Notes: generated from the letters alone by a model not told the origin. Positions 29,784 to 41,306 are shown, numbered from the stretch's first letter. The stretch: DNA of 64,000 bases from Skeletonema tropicum (GCA_037178625.1 CM074140.1:1426001-1490000); one strand, 5' to 3'. Program-made: numbers and translations.

Positions 29784-31799
29784 ATGACGAAATCGACCTC
29801 CCTGTTAGTTGTGACCACAGCGGCGGGGGCTGCTTTGGTGAGTTTTCCCATCAAGGTGGAGGCGCTTGCCCTCATGCCGTCACCGTTGTCGGGTGCCCAT
29901 GCTGTCCTGCGCGCAGGTGGCCTTCAGCAGAATTACAATCGCCGAACGATGACCTCGTCTCATCTCAATCGGCGCAGATCGATAAGCCTCAACTTCCCGT
30001 TGAACTACATGAACATGGAGGTCGTCGATAATGTGACCGATCCATCGTTGGGGCTGAGTGGCTCCCTTGGTAGTGTGCTTGATTTGGTAGATCATGATGC
30101 TGTTTCAGCTGCGGTGGATGCCGTGATGGATGGGCATCATCAGCCCCAACATCAGCCTTCTCATGCCACTGGTGATGTTATCTCATTGGATGACAGTACA
30201 TCATTCCTTCCCAAGGAGTTGCCAATTGTCGAAGAGGACGTTCGTGTCATTGAGTCGCCGGAACTCAAGGCTCAGGAGACCGATTACCCATCTGTCGAGA
30301 AGATTATCAAGTTTACACTTCCGGCGATTGGAGTATGGTTGTGTTCACCTGTGCTTTCCATGATCGACACTGCCTCCGTGGGTATGCTTGCTGGGACGGC
30401 TCAGCAGGCTGCACTCAATCCTGCAGTCAGTGTGACGGATTATGGGTCAATCTTGGTTGCGTTCATGTACACGGCGACCACCAACTTGATTGCAGGTAGT
30501 GTGGAGAAAGACAGGGAGGTAGGCAATGATGCCCAGAAGCGAACAAATGAGACACTCATCACGGCACTTCGTCTTGCCCTTCTCATTGGAGTAGTCTTTG
30601 GCACCACACTTTCGGCATTTGCTCCTCAATTCCTCTCGTTGTTGATTGGAAATGACGCATTGGATCCAGCAGTGTTCGCATCAGCTTTGCGATACGTTCG
30701 TATTCGGTGCATTGGTATGCCAGCGGCTGTGGTGATTGGGACTGCGCAGAGTGCGTGTTTAGGAATGAAGGATGTTCGAAGTCCTTTATATGTGTTGGCT
30801 GCTGCTGCTGGTATTAACTTGATGGGTGATTTGTTGCTGGTTGGAAACGCAAATCCTTGGCTGGGTGGTGCGAGCGGTGCAGCATGGGCTACTGTTTTTA
30901 GTCAGTGGGGTGCTATGGCAATGTTTTTGAAATGGTTGACGTCAAAGGCGAGGACGAAAGAAGCAACTGCCTTCGCTGGAGTAGATGACAATGTGGAAAA
31001 TGCCCAAGTCAAAGCTCCTGCTCGTGGCATCCTTGCTTCCAAGTACAAGCCTTCGTCAATTCTCAAACTAGCCTCCCTACGCAAGAACAAAACTGCAAAC
31101 AAATTCCTACCCTTTTTGGTACCTGTCACCACCACTTCCATTGGTCGTGTGTCTGGCTATCTTACAATGTCTCATGTTGCATCCTCGGCCCTTGGAACGT
31201 TGGATATGGCTGCACATCAAATTGCCATTTCGATCTTTTGCTGTTTGGCACCTCTCGTAGACGCACTGAATACGGTTGCTCAAAGTTTTGTGCCAGGCAT
31301 TTTCTCACGGCCCAAATCGAAGCAACGCGCTTTGGCACTGCGAAAAACGTCTCTGAATTTCGCAAAGGTTGGGGCAATGGCAGGTTTGGCAATCGTCACC
31401 CTTGTAACGCGTGGAGTCCCGTTGTTGAGCCGCCTCTTCACCACTGACCCACGTGTACTATCGAGGGTGAAGAACGCCATTCCGGGTATCGCTATTTTCC
31501 TAGGCTTTGATGGACTGATGAGCATTGGCGAAGGTACCTTGCTTGGGCACAAGGACTTGGCATTTCTGAGAAATTCGTACGCAACCTTCTTCTTTTTGGT
31601 GCCTGCATTCATGCTTCGACTGAAACGAAAGGCTTTGGACGGCATTCCTGTTGGGCTAGGAACAATGTGGGGGACATTTAGTGCTTATGAGGTCGTGAGG
31701 ACAGTGATGTGGTTATCGCGAGTTGCGTACTTGCAGTGGAAGACAGAGAGCGAGGTAAACGAAATGGAGGAGGAGCAGAAGATTGGGGCGACACTGTAG
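29784..31799 (+). CDS. MATE family efflux transporter
   Basis: A single exon of 671 residues starts at the ATG at 29784. The N-terminal 35 residues are a signal-like hydrophobic stretch, and the long Ser/Asp/His-rich region before the first membrane span (about residue 170) fits a transit peptide, as in the plastid-envelope DinF/EDS5-type MATE group of plants. About twelve membrane segments follow, with paired MATE halves visible around I-G-V-W-L-C-S-P-V-L-S-M-I-D-T-A-S-V-G and S-A-L-G-T-L-D-M-A-A-H-Q-I-A. It should export an organic solute by H+ or Na+ antiport; the substrate is unknown. A poly-G run at about 31818 follows the stop. Confidence 0.87.
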   Translation: MTKSTSLLVVTTAAGAALVSFPIKVEALALMPSPLSGAHAVLRAGGLQQNYNRRTMTSSHLNRRRSISLNFPLNYMNMEVVDNVTDPSLGLSGSLGSVLDLVDHDAVSAAVDAVMDGHHQPQHQPSHATGDVISLDDSTSFLPKELPIVEEDVRVIESPELKAQETDYPSVEKIIKFTLPAIGVWLCSPVLSMIDTASVGMLAGTAQQAALNPAVSVTDYGSILVAFMYTATTNLIAGSVEKDREVGNDAQKRTNETLITALRLALLIGVVFGTTLSAFAPQFLSLLIGNDALDPAVFASALRYVRIRCIGMPAAVVIGTAQSACLGMKDVRSPLYVLAAAAGINLMGDLLLVGNANPWLGGASGAAWATVFSQWGAMAMFLKWLTSKARTKEATAFAGVDDNVENAQVKAPARGILASKYKPSSILKLASLRKNKTANKFLPFLVPVTTTSIGRVSGYLTMSHVASSALGTLDMAAHQIAISIFCCLAPLVDALNTVAQSFVPGIFSRPKSKQRALALRKTSLNFAKVGAMAGLAIVTLVTRGVPLLSRLFTTDPRVLSRVKNAIPGIAIFLGFDGLMSIGEGTLLGHKDLAFLRNSYATFFFLVPAFMLRLKRKALDGIPVGLGTMWGTFSAYEVVRTVMWLSRVAYLQWKTESEVNEMEEEQKIGATL

Positions 31800-31932
31800 A
31801 TTTGGATTAAATATCGGGGGGGGGGCATGTATTGTGATATAGTACTGTAGAGAATATAAAACGCTAAGCAACATCAATGCTCAGTCATGCAAATCTTCAT
31901 ATACAATTCTCTTGAGAGAGATACTTCGTCCG

Positions 31933-32574
31933 TCATCTTTTCTTGCTTATTTTACTTCCGTAACTCTTTAAATCTTGGACCAGGGACTTCTTTACATGTA
32001 CATTATCATTATGAACATTGGTGTTATCGGTGCATTCATCTGACATATATTCTTGCACGAACATGTCGTCGTCGCTCAATTTTGTGGATTGCTGAGAAGA
32101 CTTGACTCCTTTGTTTGTCTTCTCTCCATCAGAGTGGGTAAGTGCACCAGCTGGAAACCAACCTCTGCATGCTTGATCCATGATTTCGTCGCGAAGTTTT
32201 CTTTCTTCTGGCGAGTCGGAGAATGAACACCCAACCCCGAAAAGAGTGAAGTCATTGTCGTCGTCGTCATCATCATCATCTGATTTTTCTCTTTGCTTGC
32301 TTTTGGTATGAGTTGTTTGGCGAAACATTCGCGCTGATACATTATAAGCCTCCCAAGCATTTTGCAGCTGCACAAATTTCTCATGCGCAGCTTCATCTCG
32401 AGTGGATGATGATGAATGCTGCTTATCAGGATGCATGATGTGAACTTTCTGTAGGTAAGCCTTCCGAAGCTGCAGATGAGAGTACCGTTTTGCTGGGTGG
32501 TGCCGAGGGAAGAGGAGTTCTATGAGAGTAGCTTTCGCTCTCTTCGAGGCAGCGCTAGTTACTCGGGTGCTCAT
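31933..32574 (-). CDS. J-domain (DnaJ-like) protein
   Basis: A single exon of 213 residues starts at the ATG at 32574. The J domain occupies about residues 17-85, with L-R-K-A-Y-L-Q-K-V-H-I-M-H-P-D-K-Q, which holds the H-P-D tripeptide that stimulates Hsp70. An Asp repeat (about residues 103-111) and a short conserved-looking E-E-R-K-L-R-D-E-I-M-D-Q-A-C-R-G-W-F patch follow. No zinc finger or CTD is present, so it is a class III J protein. It converges with the MATE gene, 133 bp from its stop. Confidence 0.85.
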   Translation of the reverse strand: MSTRVTSAASKRAKATLIELLFPRHHPAKRYSHLQLRKAYLQKVHIMHPDKQHSSSSTRDEAAHEKFVQLQNAWEAYNVSARMFRQTTHTKSKQREKSDDDDDDDDNDFTLFGVGCSFSDSPEERKLRDEIMDQACRGWFPAGALTHSDGEKTNKGVKSSQQSTKLSDDDMFVQEYMSDECTDNTNVHNDNVHVKKSLVQDLKSYGSKISKKR

Positions 32575-33052
32575 GATTCACGGGGAGCTCTAGTCAGCCA
32601 CCATCAACAGCCATTGTCAAGAAACAACAACGCGCAAAAGATTGTCATCGTCGCAGAAGAAGTTGAGAGGAAATTTTTTGACAACTTTTCGGACCGACTC
32701 GACCTCGAACATCCTCATCCTGTCCTGCTCAAACATTCAACACTTATTGATTCCTACGTGAAATCCTGTGAAATCTCACAATGAGACGCGTGGCTTATAT
32801 TTAACCCTTCAAAAGAAGATAACATAAATAATTTTTGACGATATAAAGACAGCACTAAAAATGTATACTTTCAACATCATTTTGTTATAGACTTTGATTT
32901 TTGGGTGATCACTTGCGTTGTATGACATAAAGCACGAGCATGAAGCAAGAAACAAGATGAACAAACACAAAACACAGCACCGAACCGAAGATGCTGCCGC
33001 TGCTGAGGGATCTCTCTTGACCTTACTCTCATTAATCAAGTAATTACCTATC
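32575..33052. other. Divergent promoter region
   Basis: Lies between the J-domain gene (leftward) and the aspartic protease gene (rightward). No gene or defined motif is seen. Confidence 0.4.
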
Positions 33053-34576
33053 ATGTTATTCCGATCCCTATCTCTCGCTACAGTGTTGGCCATCTCATCG
33101 GCCGCCGCAGATGATGGAATCATCACAGTGAAATTGAACAAAATCCCGGAGGAGGATCTTATGATGAACCTCCTCTCCTTTCACGTGCCACCGACTATCA
33201 TGGCAGCTAGTAGTCTTTCTTCTGTTGCCACTGAGCGCAAGCTCCGTGGTGCAAAGCTACAGAACCATGCTGAGGAGAATATTCTTCTTAGGAATAGGTT
33301 CAATGCGCAGTACACGGGTGAGATCAAGATTGGTACGCCTCCACAATCATTCGCCGTCGTGTAAGTACTGATTTCCCTTGTCAGTTATTTTCCTCGCAAA
33401 CTTTCCCAGGAGTAACTCATCGCAGCTTCCTTCTTTTCAGCTTTGACACAGGTTCGGCCGATTTGTGGGTACCCCATGAAAAGTGCCACACAGAATCCCC
33501 AATGAACTGTGCTGCAAAGAATGCGTACAACCCTGCTGCTTCTACTACAAATATGGAACTTCCATGGGGTTCCAAGTCTGACTTTAGCATTAGATATGGT
33601 AGTGGGCCCGTCAGCGGCGTATTCGCAAAAGATCAAGTTATTCTTGGACAAGATGACGTTGTAAGCGATCAAACATTTGGTCTCGTGGAGCATTCCTCTG
33701 GACTCGGCGCTCTTTGTAAGTATATGATATCAATTTCTTACATATATGTTCTTACTGAAGAGGTCCTTTTCTGAACGTAAAATTCTCTATCTTTGGCGAC
33801 TATCTTCTCAAACAGACCAAAATGCACAATTTGATGGAATCCTTGGGCTTGCTTTCCCAGCTTTGAGTTCAAACCCTGGAGTCAACACAGTTGTCCAGAA
33901 TCTTCTCGCTCAGAATGTTATCAAGAGCCACGTTATCAGCTTTTACGTTGGCAATAACGAGGACGGAGAAGTCGCTATTGGAGGAATGAACGAAGAGATA
34001 ATGAAGAAAGACACTTTGAACTGTATTGATATCATGGAGCCAGCACGCTACTGGCTTACTCCTATGTCGGATCAAGTGAAGTTTGGCGGCGAGGTTGTTG
34101 GACCCCCAGGTGGCAACAGTGCAGGTATCATTGACAGTGGCACATCCTTAATTTACGGCCCCAAGCCAGTTGTTATGAACATGGCACTGAAACTCGGTGG
34201 GCAATATGCTCCTCAAGTAAATATGTTCGTGATCAGTTGCGACCAGACAGTTCCTGACTTGGAATTTAACTTTGGTGGAAAGCCATACGTCGTCCCAGGC
34301 AAAGACCTTAAAATGAAGAGCAATACTGGATCTTCTCAATGCTTCCTTGCCATTAGTATGATGATGTTTGGAGAAGAAAATGAAGATGAAAGTATGCTTG
34401 ATGTTGAAACATTTGATCAGGAACTTGACTTGGGCGTTGAAGAGCTCGTCGGAACGTCTCAAATTCCGATCCCAGCGGGCACATCAGCTTGGCTTATCGG
34501 TGATAGATTCATGATGCAGCAATACAACGTCTTTGACGTTGAGAAAAAGCAGATGTGTTTTGCAGAATTGAAATAG
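33053..34576 (+). CDS. Cathepsin D-like aspartic protease, three exons
   Basis: Exons are 33053-33360, 33441-33715 and 33816-34576; both introns (80 and 100 bp) have GTAAGT donors and CAG acceptors and keep the frame, giving 447 residues. Residues 1-20 are a signal peptide, followed by a propeptide. Both pepsin-type catalytic aspartates are present: F-D-T-G-S-A-D-L-W-V and I-I-D-S-G-T-S-L-I-Y. The flap region Y-G-S-G-P-V-S-G is intact. The layout is that of lysosomal or vacuolar cathepsin D. An acidic insert with D-E-S-M-L-D lies before the C-terminal lobe end. Probably a vacuolar protease. Confidence 0.93.
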
Positions 34577-34880
34577 GGTATTTAGTCATTTGATTGGTAG
34601 CTTCGGGCTTTGTTCCATTAAGATAATTAGTTGTTTTTAGTAGACTCAAAGTGGGGTAACTTTGGTTGGCCTTGTCAGGGCCCGCCCGCTGGGGGTGTTT
34701 TCAGTCGTGCTCCTTTATCAAAACAAGGGAATAACTAGATACTCAAAAGCTACACTCGTGACTCGGATGCTAGAAGATAGAAGAAGCAAAAGATGATACA
34801 ATATTCATCTGCATCATGGTATGGTTGGAGTTATGTTGTATTGCCCCGACCCTGGCTTAGAAGACAGAAAACACTGATAG
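34577..34880. other. Gap with no supported gene
   Basis: The 304-bp stretch between the aspartic protease and GGCT-like genes holds nothing recognisable beyond a short C/G-rich patch at 34679-34697. Confidence 0.4.
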
Positions 34881-35841
34881 ATGAGAATCAACGTCGTCAT
34901 CGCAGTATTATCTTCTGCAGCAGTAGTTAATGGCTTCAGCTCCTCGCGTATGCTCCTCGGACGGGAAAGAAGAAGAAGAAGAAGAAGAAGAAGAACACCC
35001 ATCAAAATGTCGACTGCTGATATAACTGATGATTACATTACAATCCTGGGATTTGGGTCCCTACTCTCAGAGAAAAGCAGTCGGACAACATTCCCTACAC
35101 TGAAGAATTTCAGACTGGGTAAAGTTCTTGATCATCGGCGAACCTTTGCTCATCCAGCCTCCATCTTTTTCCAAAGGAACATTGCAAAGCTGGAAACGCT
35201 GGAAATGAGCAGCCTCTCTGTTGAATACAAAGAAGGTTTCTCAATGGTGTGTAGCGTATTTGAAGTTCCAAATGAAGGACTTGCAGCAGCTGATGCTCCT
35301 GGTAATAACTTTGTTCCGTCACAGAAGTTCCTTGAACGTGAGGAAGAATTTGAGATAACTAAAGTGCGATACGAAGAGATAGCAACCAGCAGCAAACAAG
35401 AGATCAAAGAAGGAGTGATATGTAGAAGATCTTCTGATGAGGCATACATCGCGAGATGGGGTCAGGATAGGTTTCAAAAGAATTACCTTGAGTATGGTAT
35501 CAAGACCATTTGGGGTTGGAATGAAGGTATCAGACCATGCGTAAGTTGCAAGTGATGCAGGAGCTCTGTTTCCTTTGTAGCTTGATTCATTGCTAAATCA
35601 TTACTACTTTCCAACATGTTTTTAGCCTGTTTATCTCAGGCACTGCGTACTCGCAGCATGGAGTTGTGATTCAGATGAGAAATGGTCAAAAGATGGCGTT
35701 GGAGGGATCTGTTATAACAGTTTTCTTGATGAGACATACTTGGTTGACAGGGTAACTACTATCAGAGAGTACATTGATCAATACCCAGAAGTCATGACAA
35801 CATTACCACCAGACGATTTGAAGGAAAGATACAGTGGCTGA
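34881..35841 (+). CDS. Gamma-glutamylcyclotransferase-like fold protein, two exons
   Basis: Exon 1 is 34881-35540 and exon 2 35626-35841; the 85-bp intron has GTAAGT and TTTAG ends, and the join gives 291 residues. The N-terminus is a signal peptide with a V-N-G-F-S-S motif that may direct plastid import, followed by a run of eight or nine Arg encoded by an AGA microsatellite. The fold is marked by T-I-L-G-F-G-S-L-L, as in GGCT-like proteins (Y-G-S-L), with a conserved E-R-E-E-E-F in the middle. Exon 2 carries P-V-Y-L-R-H-C-V-L-A-A. The family includes glutathione-degrading and regulatory enzymes; the exact activity is unknown. Confidence 0.72.
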
Positions 35842-35872
35842 TAAATTGTAGAAAGTGTTTCGATTTAGTAGT

Positions 35873-37448
35873 TTAGAAGCGACTCTCTTCAGCATAAAAT
35901 GCCAAATCCTTGCCGTCTTCATCTGTTACAGCTATGCTGCTGTCCGGCACGAGGCAGATATCATCGGCAACTTTGCCGCAATCAGCTGCAACTGATGAAA
36001 CAATACTCTGCCACCCTACATCAACAATATTCGAAATGATTGGTCTGTAATCTACAGGCACGACGCCATAGATAGCCAAGTTAGCAAAAGTCCAAATCTT
36101 CGCATTTGATATCAGTAAGCTTCCCAGCTTCGAATCCACTTCTTTCTTAACCGAAGGCAGGTCTCCACCATTCAATAAGGTCGAGACTGGTATTTCAAAC
36201 AAGCCAAAGACAATTGGGCACCACAGAAACTGTTCAATCAAGATAGAGAGTAAAGTCTTCACAGCTCCCAAGTAGGGTTTGATTTGATCTGTAACGATTC
36301 CAAAAAGCTTGAAAAAGTTGAACGAATTGTTTTGGTCTAAGAAACCGTCGAGCTCATCATACCAACAAGCCCAAATTACTCCACCGACGCATCCTTTTCC
36401 TGATTGCAAGAGAACAATTGAAATGCAGACACGATGTGAGTAAAATACACTTCTGCAACAACAAAAAGTGAAAGTATCAAACTCTTGCTGCTCAATCATT
36501 ATCTCTTGCTGCTCTGATACAGCACCAGCAAAAGATATTAAACTTTTGCTGTTCAATCATAATTGAAGAAGTTTAGGGTCGAGGACTGGCGTCAATTCGT
36601 GGGGCATAAGACAAAGGGAGACACAAAGTACTGCGAGAACCGCATTAGTGCACTCGTGTCCCGATCTTCAACTCCTGCATAAATCTTCCCGAAGGAAGAA
36701 ATGGAATCCATGCTAATATCTCGTCTCTTGTATAGTAAAATACATTTCTCTAGCATCCGCATGAAGGTACAATCTGCGTTGGTAGGTTGCTCCAAAACGG
36801 AGTGTGGTAGCAGATCACCGATGAAGGATGCGTGTATATATTAATATTATTTAGGAACCTACGCGGGGTAGATAGAGACTTACCTGCAAATCGTATCCAA
36901 CGTTTGAAATTGAACTGTTTACGGTTGGCTTCTCGAAATTGTGCAATAACATCGCTGACACCGCAAAGAGCACCACTTGTCAACGACTTGGTTGGTAGAG
37001 GATACTCTGCTATCAATTTAGAGTATGTAGTGATGATGGCAGTCGCAAGAACTCTAATTTGAGGCAATTGTGATAGGGCTAACAAGGTTGCTACGCTGAC
37101 CACTGCAATAACAGTCCTTGATGAAAAGAAAGAGTTGTCATTCAAGATAGATGTATCTCCGCTCTGGTTCACGAAGCTAGAACTAGAAGGGTCGGCGAGA
37201 GTGAGATTGAACGACTCGGCTGCGGATGAAACCGATGCTGCGAGTGCTTGATCCGAGAAGTCTAGAGAAGCTGTATCATCTTCATTGCCTTTTGAACACA
37301 GCGGTAAGTTTTGCTGAAATGATTGCTTGTTGACAAACGTTCGCGTGTGTGCAACATTGTGGTGTGACGGGACGAAGCCATGCACAAGCAATGCATCAAG
37401 AGCAAGAGCAAGCACGGCCAGCAAGATGATGCATCGGAGGCCCACCAT
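35873..37448 (-). CDS. Mpv17/PMP22 family membrane protein, two exons
   Basis: Exon 1 is 37448-36884 and exon 2 36399-35873. The 484-bp intron has GTAAGT and CAG ends and, with phase 1, joins R-F-A-G to K-G-C-V-G-G, so the family sequence is continuous; the product is 363 residues. The N-terminus is a signal peptide with a V-H-G-F-V-P motif, suggesting plastid targeting. The Mpv17 body includes Y-P-L-P-T-K-S-L-T-S-G, the W-Y-D-E-L segment, L-L-I-E-Q-F-L-W-C-P and W-T-F-A-N-L-A-I-Y-G-V-V-P. The family forms small membrane channels in organelles. The intron is unusually long for this window and holds an imperfect direct repeat near 36476-36562. Confidence 0.85.
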
Positions 37449-37786
37449 CAGTTAGTCGGTAGCCTGTTATATATAGCGCATGATTGCGATAATATGATGT
37501 AAGGAAGCTCAACAGCTACGTCTACCATCACGTTGACATTTGTTTGAGTCAACTCTGCAACTTATTCTTCGAGCGATGTGCATGCGTGAGTTTTGCTTGG
37601 CTTGGATGGAATTTGGAGTTTCATTGGATGGATTTATTCCTGTCCGTCGTCACTCTTTTTTAAATGCCATCCCGCCTCATCGCTCATCGCATGTCGATGA
37701 TGCCGAAATCCGAAATAACGCGTTCATTCATTCAAAACCACCCACCAACGCAACCAAACAATATATAGACGCCAACAACTGCCACC
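37449..37786. other. Divergent promoter region
   Basis: Between the Mpv17 gene (leftward) and KTI12 (rightward). A frame at 37540-37920 overlaps the KTI12 start in another phase and is not considered real. Confidence 0.4.
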
Positions 37787-39196
37787 ATGCCATCCATCGT
37801 TCTCGCCGGTCATCCTTGCGTGGGGAAAACAACATTTGCGCACCTCCTCGCGAAGAGAGCGCTATCCCGTCCTTCCATCTCTCATGTCGTTCACATCTCC
37901 GAGGCCACAGCCTGTCCTGATCAAACCAAGGCAGAATGTTACTCCAATTCTCACATGGAAAAGACAACCCGTGCTGCATTGAAAAGCGAGTTTGATCGGG
38001 CGGTGGTGTCGTCCAGTAGTAGTGCTGCTGATACCGAGGAGGGAAGCACCTTGGTCATTTTAGATTCTCTCAACTACATCAAGGGGTATCGATATGAATT
38101 GTATTGTATTTCGAAAGCTGCTGGAGAACGCCATGGTGTAGTGTGGGTCATGGGGAGCAGTTCGGATGAACAATTCAATAGTGCGAATAGTGAAAGTCAG
38201 AGTGATGTGCTGGCAAAAAAGAGAAATCAAGAGAGGAAAGAGGTGATGCAAAAGCAGCGAAGTCCACAGGATAATAATGATAATGGTGAGAAGAAAAGTA
38301 AAAGCGAGAATGATCTAGATGGATACTATGAAGATGATGAGACAATGAATCAGCTGGTACTTCGTTTTGAACCACCCGATGAGAAGAATAGGTGGGAGAA
38401 TCCTCTGTTTAAGGTAGATGTCACGAGTGTATCTCCTTGGGATCGAAATGGAACATTAGATGTGCCGGTAGGATGTGATGAGACTGCAAATGCAATCAAG
38501 ACAATGAAAATCAACGACACCTCCAAGTCAAATGACTCAGTGGCCGAGAAAAAGGTACCGCAGCCTGCCAAGAAGAAGATGGGATCAGGATTTAAACGCA
38601 ACAAGAAGAAGTTGTCGACTGCCAGCAAAAGCACTGGTGTAACTGGCTCAGCTCCTGCGAACGGTAAAGTCAAACAGCCATCTTCAGTTGAACCCGCTGT
38701 GCAGCAATCTGTCCCAAGCAGTATAGCCAAGCGAAATCTTGCTGTTGCTGCTTCTTCTCAAGATGATACTACTCCTAGCAGTAAATCGTTGGCTACAAAC
38801 GAGAAGCAAACAATGGAAGAAGTAATCGATGGTATTTTGGACTCTTTTTTCAGTCAACGCGCTCTGACGGAGGGCATGTCCACTTTGCATCAATTTTCTG
38901 CCGAGTCAAATGCTCTTAATCAGGTAGACAACATTACTCACAGGATGAACAGCGAACTCCTTAAGGCACAGAAGGCTGCATCTATCTCGGCGGGTGTGGG
39001 TGGTAAAATTTTTGTCCCGCTAACACCTAATGGTGATCGCCGCCCCATCAATCTGTCGAAGCCGTTGTATATGAATGAGTTGAGGAATATCAGGAGGCAG
39101 TTTTTGAAGTGGATAGCTTCACATCCGCTGGCGGATGGAACAAAGGAGGATCGGATTGCGGATGTGTACATATCTTATGTCGAGTCTCAAATTTGA
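37787..39196 (+). CDS. KTI12: KTI12-like P-loop protein (Elongator cofactor)
   Basis: A single exon of 469 residues starts at the ATG at 37787. It opens with I-V-L-A-G-H-P-C-V-G-K-T-T, a P-loop, and has V-I-L-D-S-L-N-Y-I-K-G-Y-R-Y-E-L-Y near residue 90, the hallmark of the KTI12/PSTK family. The central part is long, charged and low in complexity, and the C-terminal third returns to the family pattern with R-R-Q-F-L-K-W. KTI12 binds tRNA and Elongator and supports wobble-uridine modification. PSTK is the main alternative, but the C-terminal region fits KTI12. It converges with the PDI gene. Confidence 0.85.
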   Translation: MPSIVLAGHPCVGKTTFAHLLAKRALSRPSISHVVHISEATACPDQTKAECYSNSHMEKTTRAALKSEFDRAVVSSSSSAADTEEGSTLVILDSLNYIKGYRYELYCISKAAGERHGVVWVMGSSSDEQFNSANSESQSDVLAKKRNQERKEVMQKQRSPQDNNDNGEKKSKSENDLDGYYEDDETMNQLVLRFEPPDEKNRWENPLFKVDVTSVSPWDRNGTLDVPVGCDETANAIKTMKINDTSKSNDSVAEKKVPQPAKKKMGSGFKRNKKKLSTASKSTGVTGSAPANGKVKQPSSVEPAVQQSVPSSIAKRNLAVAASSQDDTTPSSKSLATNEKQTMEEVIDGILDSFFSQRALTEGMSTLHQFSAESNALNQVDNITHRMNSELLKAQKAASISAGVGGKIFVPLTPNGDRRPINLSKPLYMNELRNIRRQFLKWIASHPLADGTKEDRIADVYISYVESQI

Positions 39197-39337
39197 GTAG
39201 ATCAAGTGCACGGAGCTGCTTCTGTTGAAGTCTTTTGAAGGTAATAAAAGTATTAATATGGTTTAGAATGAAATCTCTCTCAGACACATCATCAAATCAT
39301 CGTAGGCTTCATTTCTGCCCTCACAGTTGTTGAATCT

Positions 39338-40145
39338 TTATTCCTTCTTTGTCTTCGATTTGACCTTCTTTTCCTTACTCTGACCAAAAGCAAGGAGAGA
39401 AACGATGAACCCAATCCAAAATCCAACGATAGCACCCATCACGAGTAGAACTGTCGCTGCGTTCTTCCTGAAACTTATGATATGCTCAAAGTCTGTCAAC
39501 AAATACTGCAATTGCTCGTTATCTTTTGCAAACTTGTTAAACTTTTTTCGCAGTTGTTTCATCGTCTTTTCGTACATAGAAGGGACAGGAGGGATGGTAT
39601 CTTGCAATGCTGATTTGTAGCCTTCCGTAACGAAGTCATAAAGAGCATCGATGTTACGTGCGCCCTTATATGAGAACATTTTCCTGTTGGCAAAGTATTT
39701 GAGTGACGGGTACCCTTGAATGTTAAAACGGTTGCAAACTTCTTTCTCCTTTGTACAGTCAACCTTTGCGATGATAACATCATGGACATCAGATTGTTGA
39801 AGCCGATCGCTGAGATCCTCCCACGTTGGAGCTAAAGATTTGCAGTGACCGCACCAAGGAGCATAAAACTTTACAAACCACTTGCCGGTGGTCTGTCCCG
39901 TTGAAGCTTGCGTTTGATGCTCGAATGTTGAATCAGTCAAGTCGATCACGGCAGCCGCTGTGTTTAGTTAGGAGACGAATGATGAGTTTGCACGACATTA
40001 GCATGTTAGCGACGAGCGGAAAATGAAAATACTAGCAATAAATTCCAAACTGCACGCAAGATAACTCACAGATACAAGTAGTCGGTGCCAACGAGATGAA
40101 TGTTGCCAGAAGCGCGAATGAAAGTGTAGTGGTGAACGACTTCAT
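39338..40145 (-). CDS. Membrane-anchored protein disulfide isomerase, two exons
   Basis: Exon 1 is 40145-40070 (ATG at 40145) and exon 2 39957-39338; the 112-bp intron has GTGAGT and CACAG ends and the join gives 231 residues. A signal peptide covers residues 1-24. One thioredoxin domain follows, with [10 protein letters not shown] at its active site and the usual cis-proline segment Q-G-Y-P-S-L-K-Y. A transmembrane segment lies near residues 195-217, followed by a Lys-rich tail that may keep the protein in the ER. This matches single-domain TMX/PDI-like proteins. It should catalyse disulfide formation or exchange in the ER lumen. Confidence 0.92.
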
Positions 40146-40526
40146 GATAGTAGATATGAATATTGTGAGGCGGGTCGGGGGCTGGTCGAAGGAAAAATGA
40201 AATGGACATGGAGAGGAGCGAGGCGAGGTGAGGGAGGTTGGTGCTAGCCATTGGGGGGATTCCCCCTCCTTTCCCCCCTCAATGGTTTTGGGGGAAGTAT
40301 ACTTAGCTAAAAACAACTTATATTGGTCTAAACAAAGCTTCATTTGGGCTAAAATACTGTTTTAGTCAAGATATTTCCCAGAACGGTATCTTCAATATCG
40401 GGGGGTAGCCCCCTGCAACCGTTATATCCAAACGCCTGCTCTCCACCTCAAGATTGAGGATTGAGCTTTGAGCTTGACGACATTGCAGCTGTATTGTACT
40501 GGCATATTATTATCATCGCCCTCACA
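40146..40526. other. Divergent promoter region
   Basis: Between the PDI gene (leftward) and the phosphatidylinositol synthase gene (rightward). GGGGGATTCCCCC-like runs occur near 40254-40296. No gene is seen. Confidence 0.4.
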
Positions 40527-41306
40527 ATGGCAAACAAATCTACATCAGCAGGCGATGTCCTGCTTTATGTGCCCAACCTCATCGGCTATCTGAGAGTGAT
40601 ATGTACGGTGCTGAGCTTAATTCTCATGATCTGCTTCCCTCACATGTGGATCACTGCTATCATTCTTTACGTGTCATCATTCGTCGGTGATTTGTTCGAT
40701 GGCATGGCCGCTAGGAAGTTTGATCAGTGCAGTTTATTTGGAGGCTTGCTTGATATGGTAACTGACCGTTGCTCTACGGCAGGTCTATTGTGTGCTTTGT
40801 CACATGAGCACAGTGAGCGGCCGATGTTAGTTTTGGTGAGATCACAACATATATTTCAGTATTGTATTCGGATCAAAGAGTTATTATAAGCATTCACTCA
40901 TTCTCGTATCGTATACCTATAATACAATGGCTGCTGCGCTCAGATTTTCACAATGCTCATCATTTTGGACATATCATCTCACTGGTGTCAAATGTACTTC
41001 ACTGCATCATTCAAACAACATCACAAATCTGCCGAGGGAAATCAAAATTCATTTGCTCTTGTGAGATGGTACTATTCCTATTATTACTTCTTTGGATACT
41101 GTTGTGTAGGTACAGAGTTTACATACGTTGCAATATATATTCTTGCCAAGGTGACTGCGTTGGATCAATATGAAACAAATCCAATCGAGTACTTCTTGAT
41201 GATATCAATACCTGCTTGCATTACCAAGCAAATCGTAAATGTTAGTCAGCTTTGTTCTGCATGTCACGCTGTTGCGGCACATGATGCAGAGCAAAAGAAC
41301 AAATAG
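40527..41306 (+). CDS. PIS: CDP-diacylglycerol-inositol 3-phosphatidyltransferase (PI synthase), two exons
   Basis: Exon 1 is 40527-40835 and exon 2 40944-41306; the 108-bp intron has GTGAGA and CTCAG ends and the frame joins L-V-L to I-F-T-M-L. The product is 223 residues. The CDP-alcohol phosphatidyltransferase signature D-G-x2-A-R-x8-G-x3-D-x3-D is complete (D-G-M-A-A-R...G-G-L-L-D-M-V-T-D-R). The second exon carries L-D-I-S-S-H-W-C-Q-M-Y and four or so membrane segments, matching eukaryotic PI synthases. It makes phosphatidylinositol from CDP-DAG and inositol in the ER. Confidence 0.93.
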
